Source of the DNA: a virus
Length of the DNA: 21,490 nt
Reading direction: 5' to 3' (one strand)
IMG/VR virus record: IMGVR_UViG_3300025889_014445
Location: 1-21,490 of that record
Shown here: positions 1 to 7,248 of the stretch, piece by piece
Layout of the letters: each line of letters starts with the position of its first letter
How positions within the stretch are numbered: position 1 is the stretch's first letter
The notes under the pieces: generated by a model
What the model was told of the DNA's origin: nothing
What the model saw: only the letters and a program-made list of their open reading frames with translations
The model's database searches: none
Translations under genes and position numbers: made by a program

Positions 1-1377
1 CCCGGTGAGCGACCCTGACAGGGTGGTGAACGACCCGCCATCCACTGAGTACGCGACCTGCACCGTGTCGGACCCGGCGTTCCCCTCGGTTGTGACGGTG
101 ACGCTGGTGAGAATCTTGTTCAACCCAAGATAGCCGAAGTCGTATCGGCCCGTGTCGAGCGACGCTGCGGCTGTCTCATACTTGTCGAGTTGATACCGCA
201 TCACTTGGGGTGATGTGTATTCGTTGCCGCGCACCATCACCTCATCGGAGAAGGCGACGCACGGCGCATAGCCAAGTGTTTCAGGCAGGCTCATTTCCCG
301 CAGCAGCACGACAGCGCCGTCGGACTGGTCGTAGGCCCACAGGCCGCCTGCACAGTTGAAGATGATGCGGTCACCGACCTCGCCTGCCACATTCACTTGC
401 GAGTAGGCGGTGCCGGTCAGGTTGCGGATAGGGCCGATGACGCCCTCTCCGGTCGGTGCCTTGAACCACAGGTAGCCGGATGTGTTGAAGCCGAGGTTGA
501 ACCCGCAGTAGTAGGTGTCGCGTGACCAGTAGACGTTCGCTGCGGTGGCGCCGTATGGAAGCCTTCCAACGACCGACCCTGTCTGTTCGGCCACGTTGAA
601 CTCAAAGACCCACCCGGCATAGTTGGCCCACACCGGACCCACATCCGACATCGCCATCTGCCGGTATATCGCCATGCCGTTGCCATACAACAGGGTGTCG
701 TACTTCTGCACATACGCCCCTGTGTCTGTGTCGATCAGATACAGGCTGCCGTTCCGCACCCCGTAGAGTTCGCTGGCGAACATCCCCAACTGTTCATACC
801 CGACACCGCCGAACGCCGACGACGACACACCTGGCAGGATGCGGTAGAGCTGCGAGTTGGTGGACAGGTACACATAGCTGGGGGTTACACAGAGGGAGTC
901 GATGTTGCTGGTGCCTGTCCCACCGATAGCGTGCGACTGGTCCCACACCTCCGTTGAGGTGTTCCACTTGTAGAGGTATCCCGACGCGTCCGACGCTGCA
1001 TACACCCAGTGGATGGACACATAGGTGTACGAGGAGATGCACAGCCCGTCGGTGAAGTCTCCCGCCCCCGACTCCTGTGTCTCCGTCTCCAGCGGCATCG
1101 CGACCAGACCTGACCCGTCCGACGCAGGGGACAACCCGTCCGAGATGTTGTATTGGTCGCGGTCCTTCCACCGCAGGTCGCCCTCACCCGCCGACCAGTC
1201 CGAGATTGCCCATGTCGCCACCGTGTCTTCCGGTGCGATCTTCGCATCGGCACCGGGAATCTCCTGCGACTTCGGTGTCACCGGCACATAGTCGCGACGG
1301 TACCTGTTGTCCGGCTCCACCGTGTGGGCCAGCCGGATGTCGAGTGAACCCAGCTTGCCCTTCTCGTCGTATGCCAT
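1..1377 (-). CDS. Beta-propeller-like tail/nozzle protein, 3' end cut off by the window edge
   Basis: The frame opens with ATG at 1377 and has no stop through position 1, giving 459 codons of an incomplete protein that continues outside the window. The start shares its A with the TGA of the upstream gene (TGATG), and GGAGAG lies just upstream. From about residue 115 to 400 the sequence shows recurring short strands of the form small-aromatic-hydrophobic, such as GYLYKWNTSTEVW (133-145), SQLYRILPG (175-183), GSLYLIDTDTG (210-220), GWVFEFNVAEQTG (255-267) and GGLWAYDQSDG (344-354). This is the look of propeller blades. After residue 400 a different beta-rich segment begins (VAYSVDGGSF at 441-450). 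The position after an adaptor-like gene fits a tail nozzle or hub protein; podovirus nozzle proteins such as T7 gp12 have propeller folds. The fold and role are inferred, as I recognise no specific family. Confidence 0.75.
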   Translation of the reverse strand, partial: MAYDEKGKLGSLDIRLAHTVEPDNRYRRDYVPVTPKSQEIPGADAKIAPEDTVATWAISDWSAGEGDLRWKDRDQYNISDGLSPASDGSGLVAMPLETETQESGAGDFTDGLCISSYTYVSIHWVYAASDASGYLYKWNTSTEVWDQSHAIGGTGTSNIDSLCVTPSYVYLSTNSQLYRILPGVSSSAFGGVGYEQLGMFASELYGVRNGSLYLIDTDTGAYVQKYDTLLYGNGMAIYRQMAMSDVGPVWANYAGWVFEFNVAEQTGSVVGRLPYGATAANVYWSRDTYYCGFNLGFNTSGYLWFKAPTGEGVIGPIRNLTGTAYSQVNVAGEVGDRIIFNCAGGLWAYDQSDGAVVLLREMSLPETLGYAPCVAFSDEVMVRGNEYTSPQVMRYQLDKYETAAASLDTGRYDFGYLGLNKILTSVTVTTEGNAGSDTVQVAYSVDGGSFTTLSGSLTG

Positions 1378-2264
1378 CAGAAGGCTCTCCGTCGCTCCCG
1401 TTTCCTGAACCGGGGCGCCGGAGGCACATCCAGCAGGAGCTGACGGTGCAGGGCGTCCCTCATCCGCAGGAACTCAGACATGAACCCCCGGTAGTCACGG
1501 AACTCAGACCCCTCAGACTGCTGGTTCACATCGGTGCCGGGCTTCTGCCGACGAGGCACCGCCCTGAGCCCCGCCGACAGCTTCCCGACAACCGCCCACG
1601 GAATCATCTCCGCAATCTCGTCTGACACATTCGCCAAGTCGTTGATGTGTGGGCGCCGCTTCGCCGTGTAATACACCGTCTCCGTCTCATCGAAGACACG
1701 GATGAGCCGCAGCATGTTGCTGTTCGTCGTCACCGCCGTGTTGATCTGCCGCTCCACATCCCACATCTTCACCGACAGCGGATACCACTTGCCTGCACCG
1801 TCGAGGTTGTATTGCGACACCCGCACCACATCCTCCACATACAGGTCGAGCGGATACACGGTCTGGCCCGAGGTGAACGACAGCGTGTCGTGATGCCAAG
1901 TCCACACATGCGGCCACAGGTCGTTGCGTACCACCTGTGTGATGGCCCGCTCAATCTCTATGCGGGGGAACATCGGGTTGCGGTAGAACACATCGGTCGT
2001 GTCGTAGACGGAGGCGGCGGTGGTGCCGCGCTGGGCTCGCCGCACCGTTGTACCGCCGTCCTCCACGATGTAGACAATCTCGCCGTCTGTCGCATCCTCG
2101 GCATAGTCGCCGCGCTTCCACATGGACGGCGTCGCCCATGTCCACGAAGTGTCGCCTGTCCCTGACACCGACGAACCGACGGTGTCTTCCTCAGGTCGCT
2201 CCGCTTGGGCCAACCCGTACAGCATCCCGTAGATAGATTCGGTGAGCGCGGCGAGCGTTGTCAT
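1377..2264 (-). CDS. Putative head-to-tail adaptor protein
   Basis: This is a 295-residue protein. The frame is open 17 codons further upstream, to 2315, but I choose the ATG at 2264 because it forms an ATGA overlap with the stop of the preceding gene, and the extra residues would lie inside that gene. The sequence begins with a helical stretch (MTTLAALTESIYGMLYGL). It continues with a beta-rich segment holding DGEIVYIVEDGGTTVRRAQRG followed by TTAASVYDTTDVFYRNP, then a helix-rich part with IEIERAITQVVRNDLW, and ends in a very basic tail (PRFRKRERRRAF). The GTTAA turn followed by an NP-x-FPR-x-x-I helix resembles adaptor-type proteins that I have seen encoded downstream of capsid genes in phages. 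The location between capsid and a propeller-like tail gene supports the role. No catalytic motif is visible. It could instead be another minor structural protein. Confidence 0.6.
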   Translation of the reverse strand: MTTLAALTESIYGMLYGLAQAERPEEDTVGSSVSGTGDTSWTWATPSMWKRGDYAEDATDGEIVYIVEDGGTTVRRAQRGTTAASVYDTTDVFYRNPMFPRIEIERAITQVVRNDLWPHVWTWHHDTLSFTSGQTVYPLDLYVEDVVRVSQYNLDGAGKWYPLSVKMWDVERQINTAVTTNSNMLRLIRVFDETETVYYTAKRRPHINDLANVSDEIAEMIPWAVVGKLSAGLRAVPRRQKPGTDVNQQSEGSEFRDYRGFMSEFLRMRDALHRQLLLDVPPAPRFRKRERRRAF

Positions 2265-2713
2265 GGCATAGACGGCTTTCCCAGCCACATATCGACGTTG
2301 TTCCCACGGTCCCACTTGTCTCCGTAGACATTCTCAGTGGCGGTGCGGGCAGCGTCGCGTGCGTGCTGCTCGATCTTCGACGCTAGTTCGTCGTCGGACA
2401 GATGGCCGTAGGCGTCGGGGTACGAGTTGCGGACGATCTGCGCCATCAGCGCAAAGTTCTTCCGGTCGCCCTTCGCCCAGTTCCAGATCATCCCGTAGAT
2501 TTCCTGCGCCACCTCACGGGGCGGCATCGCCTGGGCGATCTGCTGCACACCGGGGGACGACACCGACACCGTGTCACCCTCCGCTTCTACCGGCTCCAAC
2601 CCGACGGTGTGCGCCGTGTTCTGTTCTCGGATATGCCCCTTCGGCAAGGTGCGCCGATGCTCCGCAATCTCAGCGGACGACATCGGTTTCCACAGTCCAG
2701 AATCAGACGCCAC
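2261..2713 (-). CDS. Hypothetical structural-region protein, 150 residues
   Basis: I do not recognise this family. The first codon is GTG at 2713, overlapping the end of the preceding gene by 11 bases. An AAGGA stands about 12 bases upstream, which is rather far, so the ATG ten codons downstream (MSSAEIAEH) is a possible alternative start. The N-terminal third is polar and probably flexible. From about residue 54 the protein looks helical (VQQIAQAMPPREVAQEIYG, then IWNWAKGDRKNFALMAQIV), followed by an acidic helix (LSDDELASKIEQHARDAAR) and a tryptophan-rich end. No signal peptide or membrane segment is seen. Its place between capsid and adaptor genes suggests a minor head, completion or connector protein, but this rests on context only. 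The stop overlaps the next start as ATGA, so the two are probably translated together. Confidence 0.6.
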   Translation of the reverse strand: MASDSGLWKPMSSAEIAEHRRTLPKGHIREQNTAHTVGLEPVEAEGDTVSVSSPGVQQIAQAMPPREVAQEIYGMIWNWAKGDRKNFALMAQIVRNSYPDAYGHLSDDELASKIEQHARDAARTATENVYGDKWDRGNNVDMWLGKPSMP

Positions 2714-3569
2714 TCAGAATCGTGTCCTTCGTGTTGAGCCCGACCGTCGGTGACTGGTCGCTGCCTTCCACCTGAGCACGGTGCGTCTCCGAGCAGTACC
2801 CGTCGTACAGCCACCTGTGGAACTCGTCCGAGGCGGCAGGTCGGAAACACCCGGCCCGTGGACACAGGAACGGGTCGGTCAGCTTGAACCCTTTGCGGGT
2901 GTAACGGACGATCCCGTCGGCCAGCGACCCGGCCATGTTGTTGATCTGGTTCTCCATCGGAATCTGCTCAATGGTCGGCATCCCGTTCCGCATGATGAAC
3001 AGCTTCACCCTACGGGCAGGAGGCTCCCCCGGCTCCTGCGCCCGAGCCATCGCTTCCTTCGTCTTCAACGTGTTGATGAGGTCGTCCAGAAGCTCAGGGT
3101 GTTCCTTGATGGAGAACACCGGCAGGCCGTCCTTGGCCCTGTTCCGGTTCTCCTTCTTGAACTCTGCCTCGGCACGGTTCAGCCAGTACGCCTCACCCTC
3201 AGGGGTGTTCTCGGTCAGCCACTTGACCCGGTCGTTCAGCATGGCCGACACATCACGGGTCGGCTTCAGCTCCTCGTTCTCGCGTGCCAGGCGGGCCGTC
3301 TCTGCCTCAAGTTCTGCGATGCGGCGACGCAGCCCCTCATCCGAATCGGACGGCACGAAGTCGGCAACACCGCTGCTTCCCGTGGCCGGTGCGTCGAACG
3401 CCTCGTCGGTGTCGCCTTCGCCAAGGTTGCCCCACTCCTGCTCATGCGCCCACTTCGACACCGTCACCGCGGAGAACCCGAGCCGCCGCCCGATTTCCGC
3501 GAACGACTCGCCCTGTTCCTCGTACATCTTGCGCCCACGGGCCTTGTCGATCTGGGTTGCTCTTGGCAT
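2703..3569 (-). CDS. HTH, coiled-coil and possible zinc-site protein after the capsid gene (candidate terminase small subunit)
   Basis: This is a 288-residue protein starting at ATG 3569 behind AAAGGAACAACCG. Residues 1-48 contain a helix-turn-helix of the type found in many phage small terminases (YEEQGESFAEIGRRLGFSAV then TVSKWAHEQEWG). Residues 50-78 are acidic and flexible. Residues 80-102 form a short heptad-like coil (RRRIAELEAETARLARENEE). A helical middle section follows. Near the C-terminus C236, C241, C259 and H263 have the spacing C-x4-C-x17-C-x3-H, which could bind a metal. DNA binding through the N-terminus is likely from the motif. That it is the packaging small subunit is inference, because small-terminase genes usually precede the large-subunit gene, which here lies about 15 kb upstream in transcription. 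The alternative is a DNA-binding head or regulatory protein. It follows a strong hairpin, so it may be expressed less than the capsid gene. Confidence 0.6.
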   Translation of the reverse strand: MPRATQIDKARGRKMYEEQGESFAEIGRRLGFSAVTVSKWAHEQEWGNLGEGDTDEAFDAPATGSSGVADFVPSDSDEGLRRRIAELEAETARLARENEELKPTRDVSAMLNDRVKWLTENTPEGEAYWLNRAEAEFKKENRNRAKDGLPVFSIKEHPELLDDLINTLKTKEAMARAQEPGEPPARRVKLFIMRNGMPTIEQIPMENQINNMAGSLADGIVRYTRKGFKLTDPFLCPRAGCFRPAASDEFHRWLYDGYCSETHRAQVEGSDQSPTVGLNTKDTILSGV

Positions 3570-3591
3570 CGGTTGTTCCTTTGGTTACGGG

Positions 3592-3624
3592 GTGGGGGGA
3601 GGGGGCCGAAGCCCCCATCCCCAC
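3592..3624 (-). terminator. UUCG-capped GC hairpin directly after the capsid gene
   Basis: The transcript begins this hairpin eight bases after the capsid stop codon. The inner stem GGGGGC/GCCCCC closes on a TTCG loop (minus strand 3616-3601), the very stable C(UUCG)G tetraloop. The arms extend, with small bulges, through GTGGGGA and TCCCCCCAC. No T run follows (the next bases are CCCCGTAACC), so this is not a textbook intrinsic terminator. It may pause or partly terminate transcription, or protect the 3' end of the capsid message. The stem is certain from the sequence; the function is inferred. Confidence 0.6.
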
Positions 3625-3632
3625 GCCTGGGC

Positions 3633-4511
3633 TTACGCTCCGTCGGAGATGATCCGCACGCCCGAGGCATCGTCCGTCTCGCCCACCGCATAGGCGGCGG
3701 TGACGACGATTTCGGAACCGCGGAGGGAAGCGTCGCGCTCCAGCTCAGGCCGGATCGCCCACTTCTCCACGAACCCGATTGCCCGGTTCGGGGCGTACAT
3801 GCCGTTCTCCTTGTCGGAGTTCCCATCTTCACCGACGAGCGGCGTGATGAGGGTGTTGACACCGTAGAGCTGGCCGACCATGCCACCAGCGCCTGCACCC
3901 GGCAGGTCGTTGGATTCGGCGCGGACGCCCTGCCCCGTGTTCGCCAACGCGGGGAACGTGGTGCCGATGTCCCCGATGAGCTCCTTGTAGTAGGTGTCCG
4001 TGTGGAGCACCGCAACATAGGGGCCGGGAACCTTCGCGCCCCGAAGGTACGCGATCGCGTTGAGGAAGAACGCCTCGGTCATGTCCGTGTTCGTCGTACC
4101 AACAGAGTTGGAGAACCCGGCCATGAGAGCGACGAGGTCGGTGGTGCGCTTCTCAGCGACTGCCTTCCCCGCTTCCTCGCCGTAGTGGGAGGCACCGACG
4201 ATGCCACCCATTGCCATCAGGTCGGTGAGGGTGAGCTTCAGCCCGACCTCTCCGACGGTCAGCGTCACGGCAGTCGGTGCGAATGCCGTGTTGGCGGTCA
4301 GATCGGTGCCTTCGGTGAGGGCCGCCGCCGTGAGGGCGGGGGTCTTCGGGAACCGTTCTGCATTGGACGCCCAGTTCGCAATCGACTTGACGATTGCGTA
4401 CTGGCGCATGTCGAGCGAGTCGTACAGCGCAGAAATAATGGAGTCTGCGAGCAGACGGTACTCGTATGAGTATTCGCCCTGGAGGTTGTTCCAGGTGATC
4501 TCATTCGCCAT
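3633..4511 (-). CDS. Major capsid protein (HK97-like fold)
   Basis: This is a 292-residue protein. The start at ATG 4511 lies behind a strong AAAGGAAGG site about six bases upstream (4526-4518). The order of segments fits an HK97-fold coat protein: an N-terminal arm, a beta-hairpin-like stretch at about residues 66-100 (TEGTDLTANTAFAPTAVTLT, then VGEVGLKLTLTDLM) matching an E-loop, a long helix at about 111-133 (EEAGKAVAEKRTTDLVALM) matching the spine helix, and a beta-rich C-terminal half ending in a set of strands (GSEIVVTAAYAVGETDDASG). There is no long N-terminal delta-like extension, consistent with the separate scaffold-like gene just before it. Length is typical for compact coat proteins. 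The assignment rests on fold-like pattern, position after the scaffold and the strong translation signal. A hairpin follows the TAA stop. Confidence 0.85.
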   Translation of the reverse strand: MANEITWNNLQGEYSYEYRLLADSIISALYDSLDMRQYAIVKSIANWASNAERFPKTPALTAAALTEGTDLTANTAFAPTAVTLTVGEVGLKLTLTDLMAMGGIVGASHYGEEAGKAVAEKRTTDLVALMAGFSNSVGTTNTDMTEAFFLNAIAYLRGAKVPGPYVAVLHTDTYYKELIGDIGTTFPALANTGQGVRAESNDLPGAGAGGMVGQLYGVNTLITPLVGEDGNSDKENGMYAPNRAIGFVEKWAIRPELERDASLRGSEIVVTAAYAVGETDDASGVRIISDGA

Positions 4512-4534
4512 GCGTCACCTTCCTTTCGGAATGG

Positions 4535-5071
4535 CTACCCCGGTGTGACCGGGGCAGCGGTGCGCCACTCAATCAGCCCTTCCCTGTCCAGCCGTTCGAT
4601 CGCTGCCTTGTCGTTGGCGGCGATCAGCGCCCGAATCTCAGGATCGGTCGTGCGGTACTTCTTCTGCCCCGGCGGCTGACCCTCACCTGACGGTGATGGG
4701 CGTGCAAAGCCTGGCGGCTGGACCGCGTCGGGCATCGGTGTGGTGTCGGCGGGCGGGGTGGAAGGCGAAGGTATGTCGCCGCTCGGGTAGAGCCGAGCGA
4801 ACTTCTGGTCGAGGAACGACCCGATGTCTTCGATTTCCCCAGCGTTCTGGCGAATGGTGGGAAGCGCAATCTCAGCAGCCCAATCAGGGTCTTCGACATG
4901 CTTCGCTTGGAAGTGGCGACGCGCCTTGTCGGCAAGACCGAAGTCAAGCACCGTCGCTTCTAGTTCACTCACCCTTGCCTTCAACTGGTTCCGTTCGTCC
5001 GTCATCCGCTGATGTGCTTCACGACTGACCATGTCTGGAAGGTTGCTGTCGGTGGTGTTGTCAGGCGGCAC
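4535..5071 (-). CDS. Putative scaffolding protein
   Basis: This is a 178-residue protein with a GTG start at 5071. The start is well supported: AAGGAGG lies five bases upstream. Residues 15-48 form a charged coiled-coil-like helix (RMTDERNQLKARVSELEATV). A helical segment with KARRHFQAKHVEDPDWAAEI follows, then a Pro/Ser/Thr-rich linker at about 97-135. A short C-terminal helical unit (TDPEIRALIAANDKAAIERL) resembles the capsid-binding end of phage scaffolds. The architecture of coil, flexible linker and small helical end, together with its place immediately before the coat gene, is typical of scaffolding proteins, which guide procapsid assembly and then leave the head. No protease motif is visible here or in the neighbouring genes, so scaffold removal would be by exit rather than by an identifiable protease. 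The identity is inferred from architecture and context. Confidence 0.75.
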   Translation of the reverse strand: MPPDNTTDSNLPDMVSREAHQRMTDERNQLKARVSELEATVLDFGLADKARRHFQAKHVEDPDWAAEIALPTIRQNAGEIEDIGSFLDQKFARLYPSGDIPSPSTPPADTTPMPDAVQPPGFARPSPSGEGQPPGQKKYRTTDPEIRALIAANDKAAIERLDREGLIEWRTAAPVTPG

Positions 5072-5211
5072 TTGATCCTCCTTGTGCCATATGGCGACAC
5101 CGTCGTGAGAGGTACACGACGGCGCATCTGTCCGTCTGCCCGTTCACCCTTTGCTGCCGTCCCGGTGGGCGAGTCCCGACGGCGGGTGTCCTTTGCATCA
5201 TAGGCACAGGG
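5072..5211 (-). promoter_or_regulatory. 140-base structured leader before the scaffold and capsid genes
   Basis: This is the longest noncoding gap in the window. On the minus strand it carries two hairpins. One is at 5125-5094: GCG-CCGTCGTG, a seven-base loop, CACGACGG, a three-base bulge, then CGC. The other is at 5183-5156: GCCGTC pairing with GACGGC around a GC-rich loop. A 10-base palindrome GCCATATGGC (5086-5095) lies between the first hairpin and the ribosome binding site. TATGAT near 5203-5198 resembles a -10 box, but no acceptable -35 box stands in front of it. Neither hairpin is followed by a T run. The region separates the large-protein block from the capsid genes and may set capsid-gene expression; promoter activity is unproven. 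Confidence 0.4.
5077..5083 (-). promoter_or_regulatory. Consensus ribosome binding site deciding the GTG start of the scaffold gene
   Basis: The minus strand reads AAGGAGG, then ATCAA, then GTG at 5071. This near-perfect match to the anti-Shine-Dalgarno sequence at five-base spacing fixes the GTG rather than the later in-frame ATG codons as the start. Confidence 0.8.
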
Positions 5212-7248
5212 TCATGAGAAGTCCGCGAACCCTTGCATGATGGGCCGCCCACGTTTGTCGAGGAACGACTGGATCGTCGTGTACCCCTGCGCCGCAGCGG
5301 AGCGTTCCCTAGCGAACTGTTCCAGAATGGCATTCACCTCAGACACCGGCCTGCCGTTCGTCAGCGTCTCCCCGAACATGGCGGCGATAACGTCTTCACG
5401 GGTTAGACCCATCTTGTCAAGGTTGAGCTCGCGAGAGTTGCGTGCCAGATAGGAGGCGGCAAGCTGCGCCTGGCGTGAGAACGCTTCCGGCGACTGGATG
5501 GTGTCGGAGGTGCCGGTACCGAGCTCCGTCGCCAACTCAAAGCTGATTTCCACTCCTTCGGTTAGCAGCGCCTGGAACCGCAACGCATCGTTGATCGCCT
5601 CAAAATAATCGGACGGCGTGTAGCCGGGGTCAAGCGTTGACACGTTCTGCTCTAGCAGGAAAGACACGAAGTCGTCGGCAGAGAGCGGGTCGAGCCCCTG
5701 ATAGACGAGGATGTCGTTGATGTTCTGCAACGCCTGCGGGTTGGCCCGCACCTGCTTCTCCAACTGCAACAGTTGATCGACCTCGGTCGGGCTCCACCCT
5801 GAACCGATGAGGCTCGACACATACTCCTGCGAAGTGTCGGTTCCCGGCCCGCGAGCCGACAGCAGCGACGACCGTATCTCGCCCTCCCGGTACACATATT
5901 CGTTGACGGCATCGACCCATGAGGTGGACCCCGTCTGCTCTTTGACGACTTCGATCCCTTTGAACCGTGTCTTGAACGCGTCGGTGCTCGACAACGCACC
6001 GTAGATGCGTTCCGCTGACCAGCCCTCGTTGACCCCGTTGACGAAGATGACCATTGCCTCGTCGGAGGCCATGAGCCACGCCGGGGGCGATTCCAACCCG
6101 AGGGCTGCCATCTCACGATCAAACTCTGACTGGAGCGAACCCGTTGCGCCGATAATCTCATCGACGGTCCCCGCCATCTGGACATCGAGGCTGTCGAACT
6201 CTGACTTGGAGACGGTGGACACGTTGGGGAAGTAGCCGATCCCACCGAAGATGGCGTTGAGTGCGGCACGGTCGCCTATCTCGTAGCCGATCTGGACGCC
6301 GTACACATCCCCGACGAGGTAGAACACTTCAGTGGAGTCGGTCCCCGGCACATTCCCGCCGCTGTCTGAGGTGACACGGATGAGCCGCATCCCCCGTGGG
6401 ATCGACACGTTGTTGATCTTGTCGGTGCCGGGTTCGCCGCCACCGGGGATGGGGGGGATGTCGCCGCCGTCGCCGGTGGACGGCGGCCCGCCGCCTGTCT
6501 GTGCGGGGATGCCCGTTTCCTCATCCATGTAATACTTTTCGGCGGCGATACCGAAGTTGGTGGCGTCCTCACCGAACCCTTGCGGGTCGGTGTCGTACCA
6601 GTAGGACCGTGCCGTCGGGGTGTCTGCGGAGGTGATGATCCCGTTCGCATAGGCGTAGTCGATGAGTGCCTTGCGCTCTACGGACCCTGCCGCTGTCGCC
6701 AGTAGCCCTTGAGTGAACAGGTTGGCGTACTCGCCTTGGTTGACGGACGCCGCCGACAGGTAGTAGTTGATGTCGGAGGTCTGGTCCCCGAGCACATCGC
6801 GGATCAGCCAGGTGAAGAAGGTGCGGTTGTCAGCGTTGGTACCAGGCACCGACGGTGCAGCCGGTGCCGGTGCCGGTGCCGGTGCCGGTGCCGTGCCTGG
6901 TGTCGTGCTCGGCGTGGCGGCGGGCTGTGTCGCGGCAAGGTTCGTGTAGTACGTTTCGGCGGCGTTGGCGAAGTTCTGCACATCGCCGCCGAGGTCGGCA
7001 GCGGAGGTGTTGATCCAGTAGGACCGTGCCGCGGCGGTGTCTGCGGAGGTGATGATCTTGTTCGTGTACGCGTAGTCGATCAGCTTCTTCCGTTCGGCAG
7101 AGCCGGGGGCGGTGCGCTGTATCGCCAGCGTGAACAGGTTGGCGTATTCGCCGCTGTTCCCTCCGGCGCCGTTGACGTAGTAGTCGATGTCGGAGGTGGT
7201 GTCCTTCAGGACCGTCCGAATCAGCCACTCGAAGAAGTTGCGGTCCAT
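5212..7248 (-). CDS. 678-residue putative internal/ejection protein with a duplicated N-terminal domain
   Basis: I do not recognise a named family. ATG at 7248 overlaps the previous stop as TGATG, with AGGGAAG upstream. Residues 4-102 and 143-241 are two copies of one unit, aligned without gaps at an offset of 139. Shared positions include FF-x-WLIR, TSDI-x-YY, GEYANLFT, LIDYAY, IITSADT and ARSYW. The copies are joined by an Ala/Pro linker (103-139) and followed by a Gly/Pro linker (about 246-275). The middle and C-terminal parts are acidic and mostly helical, with STDAFKTRFKG (421-431) and EYVYREGEIR (450-459), a pattern also seen in the neighbouring 392-residue protein. No membrane segment, signal peptide or enzyme motif is seen. 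Context between portal and scaffold, next to a giant protein, suggests a virion-internal or ejected protein. The role is inferred; the duplication is certain. Confidence 0.65.
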   Translation of the reverse strand: MDRNFFEWLIRTVLKDTTSDIDYYVNGAGGNSGEYANLFTLAIQRTAPGSAERKKLIDYAYTNKIITSADTAAARSYWINTSAADLGGDVQNFANAAETYYTNLAATQPAATPSTTPGTAPAPAPAPAPAAPSVPGTNADNRTFFTWLIRDVLGDQTSDINYYLSAASVNQGEYANLFTQGLLATAAGSVERKALIDYAYANGIITSADTPTARSYWYDTDPQGFGEDATNFGIAAEKYYMDEETGIPAQTGGGPPSTGDGGDIPPIPGGGEPGTDKINNVSIPRGMRLIRVTSDSGGNVPGTDSTEVFYLVGDVYGVQIGYEIGDRAALNAIFGGIGYFPNVSTVSKSEFDSLDVQMAGTVDEIIGATGSLQSEFDREMAALGLESPPAWLMASDEAMVIFVNGVNEGWSAERIYGALSSTDAFKTRFKGIEVVKEQTGSTSWVDAVNEYVYREGEIRSSLLSARGPGTDTSQEYVSSLIGSGWSPTEVDQLLQLEKQVRANPQALQNINDILVYQGLDPLSADDFVSFLLEQNVSTLDPGYTPSDYFEAINDALRFQALLTEGVEISFELATELGTGTSDTIQSPEAFSRQAQLAASYLARNSRELNLDKMGLTREDVIAAMFGETLTNGRPVSEVNAILEQFARERSAAAQGYTTIQSFLDKRGRPIMQGFADFS
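6526..7239 (-). repeat. Tandem duplication of an approximately 99-residue domain (period 417 bases)
   Basis: Copy A is encoded by 7239-6943 and copy B by 6822-6526. The protein copies align without gaps at an offset of 139 residues. Stretches such as the codons for IITSADT and ARSYW are also close at DNA level, so the duplication has diverged but is clear. It looks like internal gene duplication within one reading frame. Confidence 0.85.
6861..6890 (-). repeat. Five perfect CCGGTG hexamers encoding an Ala-Pro linker
   Basis: The plus strand reads CCGGTG five times without interruption. On the coding strand these give alternating Ala-Pro between the two duplicated domains. The repeat unit is a multiple of three, so gain or loss of units would change linker length without a frameshift. 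Confidence 0.85.

Noticed and set aside
2781-4469. Plus-strand open frame of 562 codons antisense to the capsid gene and its downstream neighbour
   Set aside because: It runs across two well-supported minus-strand genes and the hairpin between them. Its composition is Arg/Val/Asp/His-rich without domain pattern, as expected from the complement of GC-rich codons.
5061-5198. Possible 45-codon gene (MMQRTP...) in the capsid leader
   Set aside because: It has no ribosome binding site, overlaps the well-supported scaffold start and has an Arg-rich composition typical of a shadow frame.
5198-5203. TATGAT as a sigma70 -10 box before the scaffold gene
   Set aside because: At the usual 16-18 base spacing there is no -35-like hexamer and no extended -10 TG, so I do not list it as a separate promoter.
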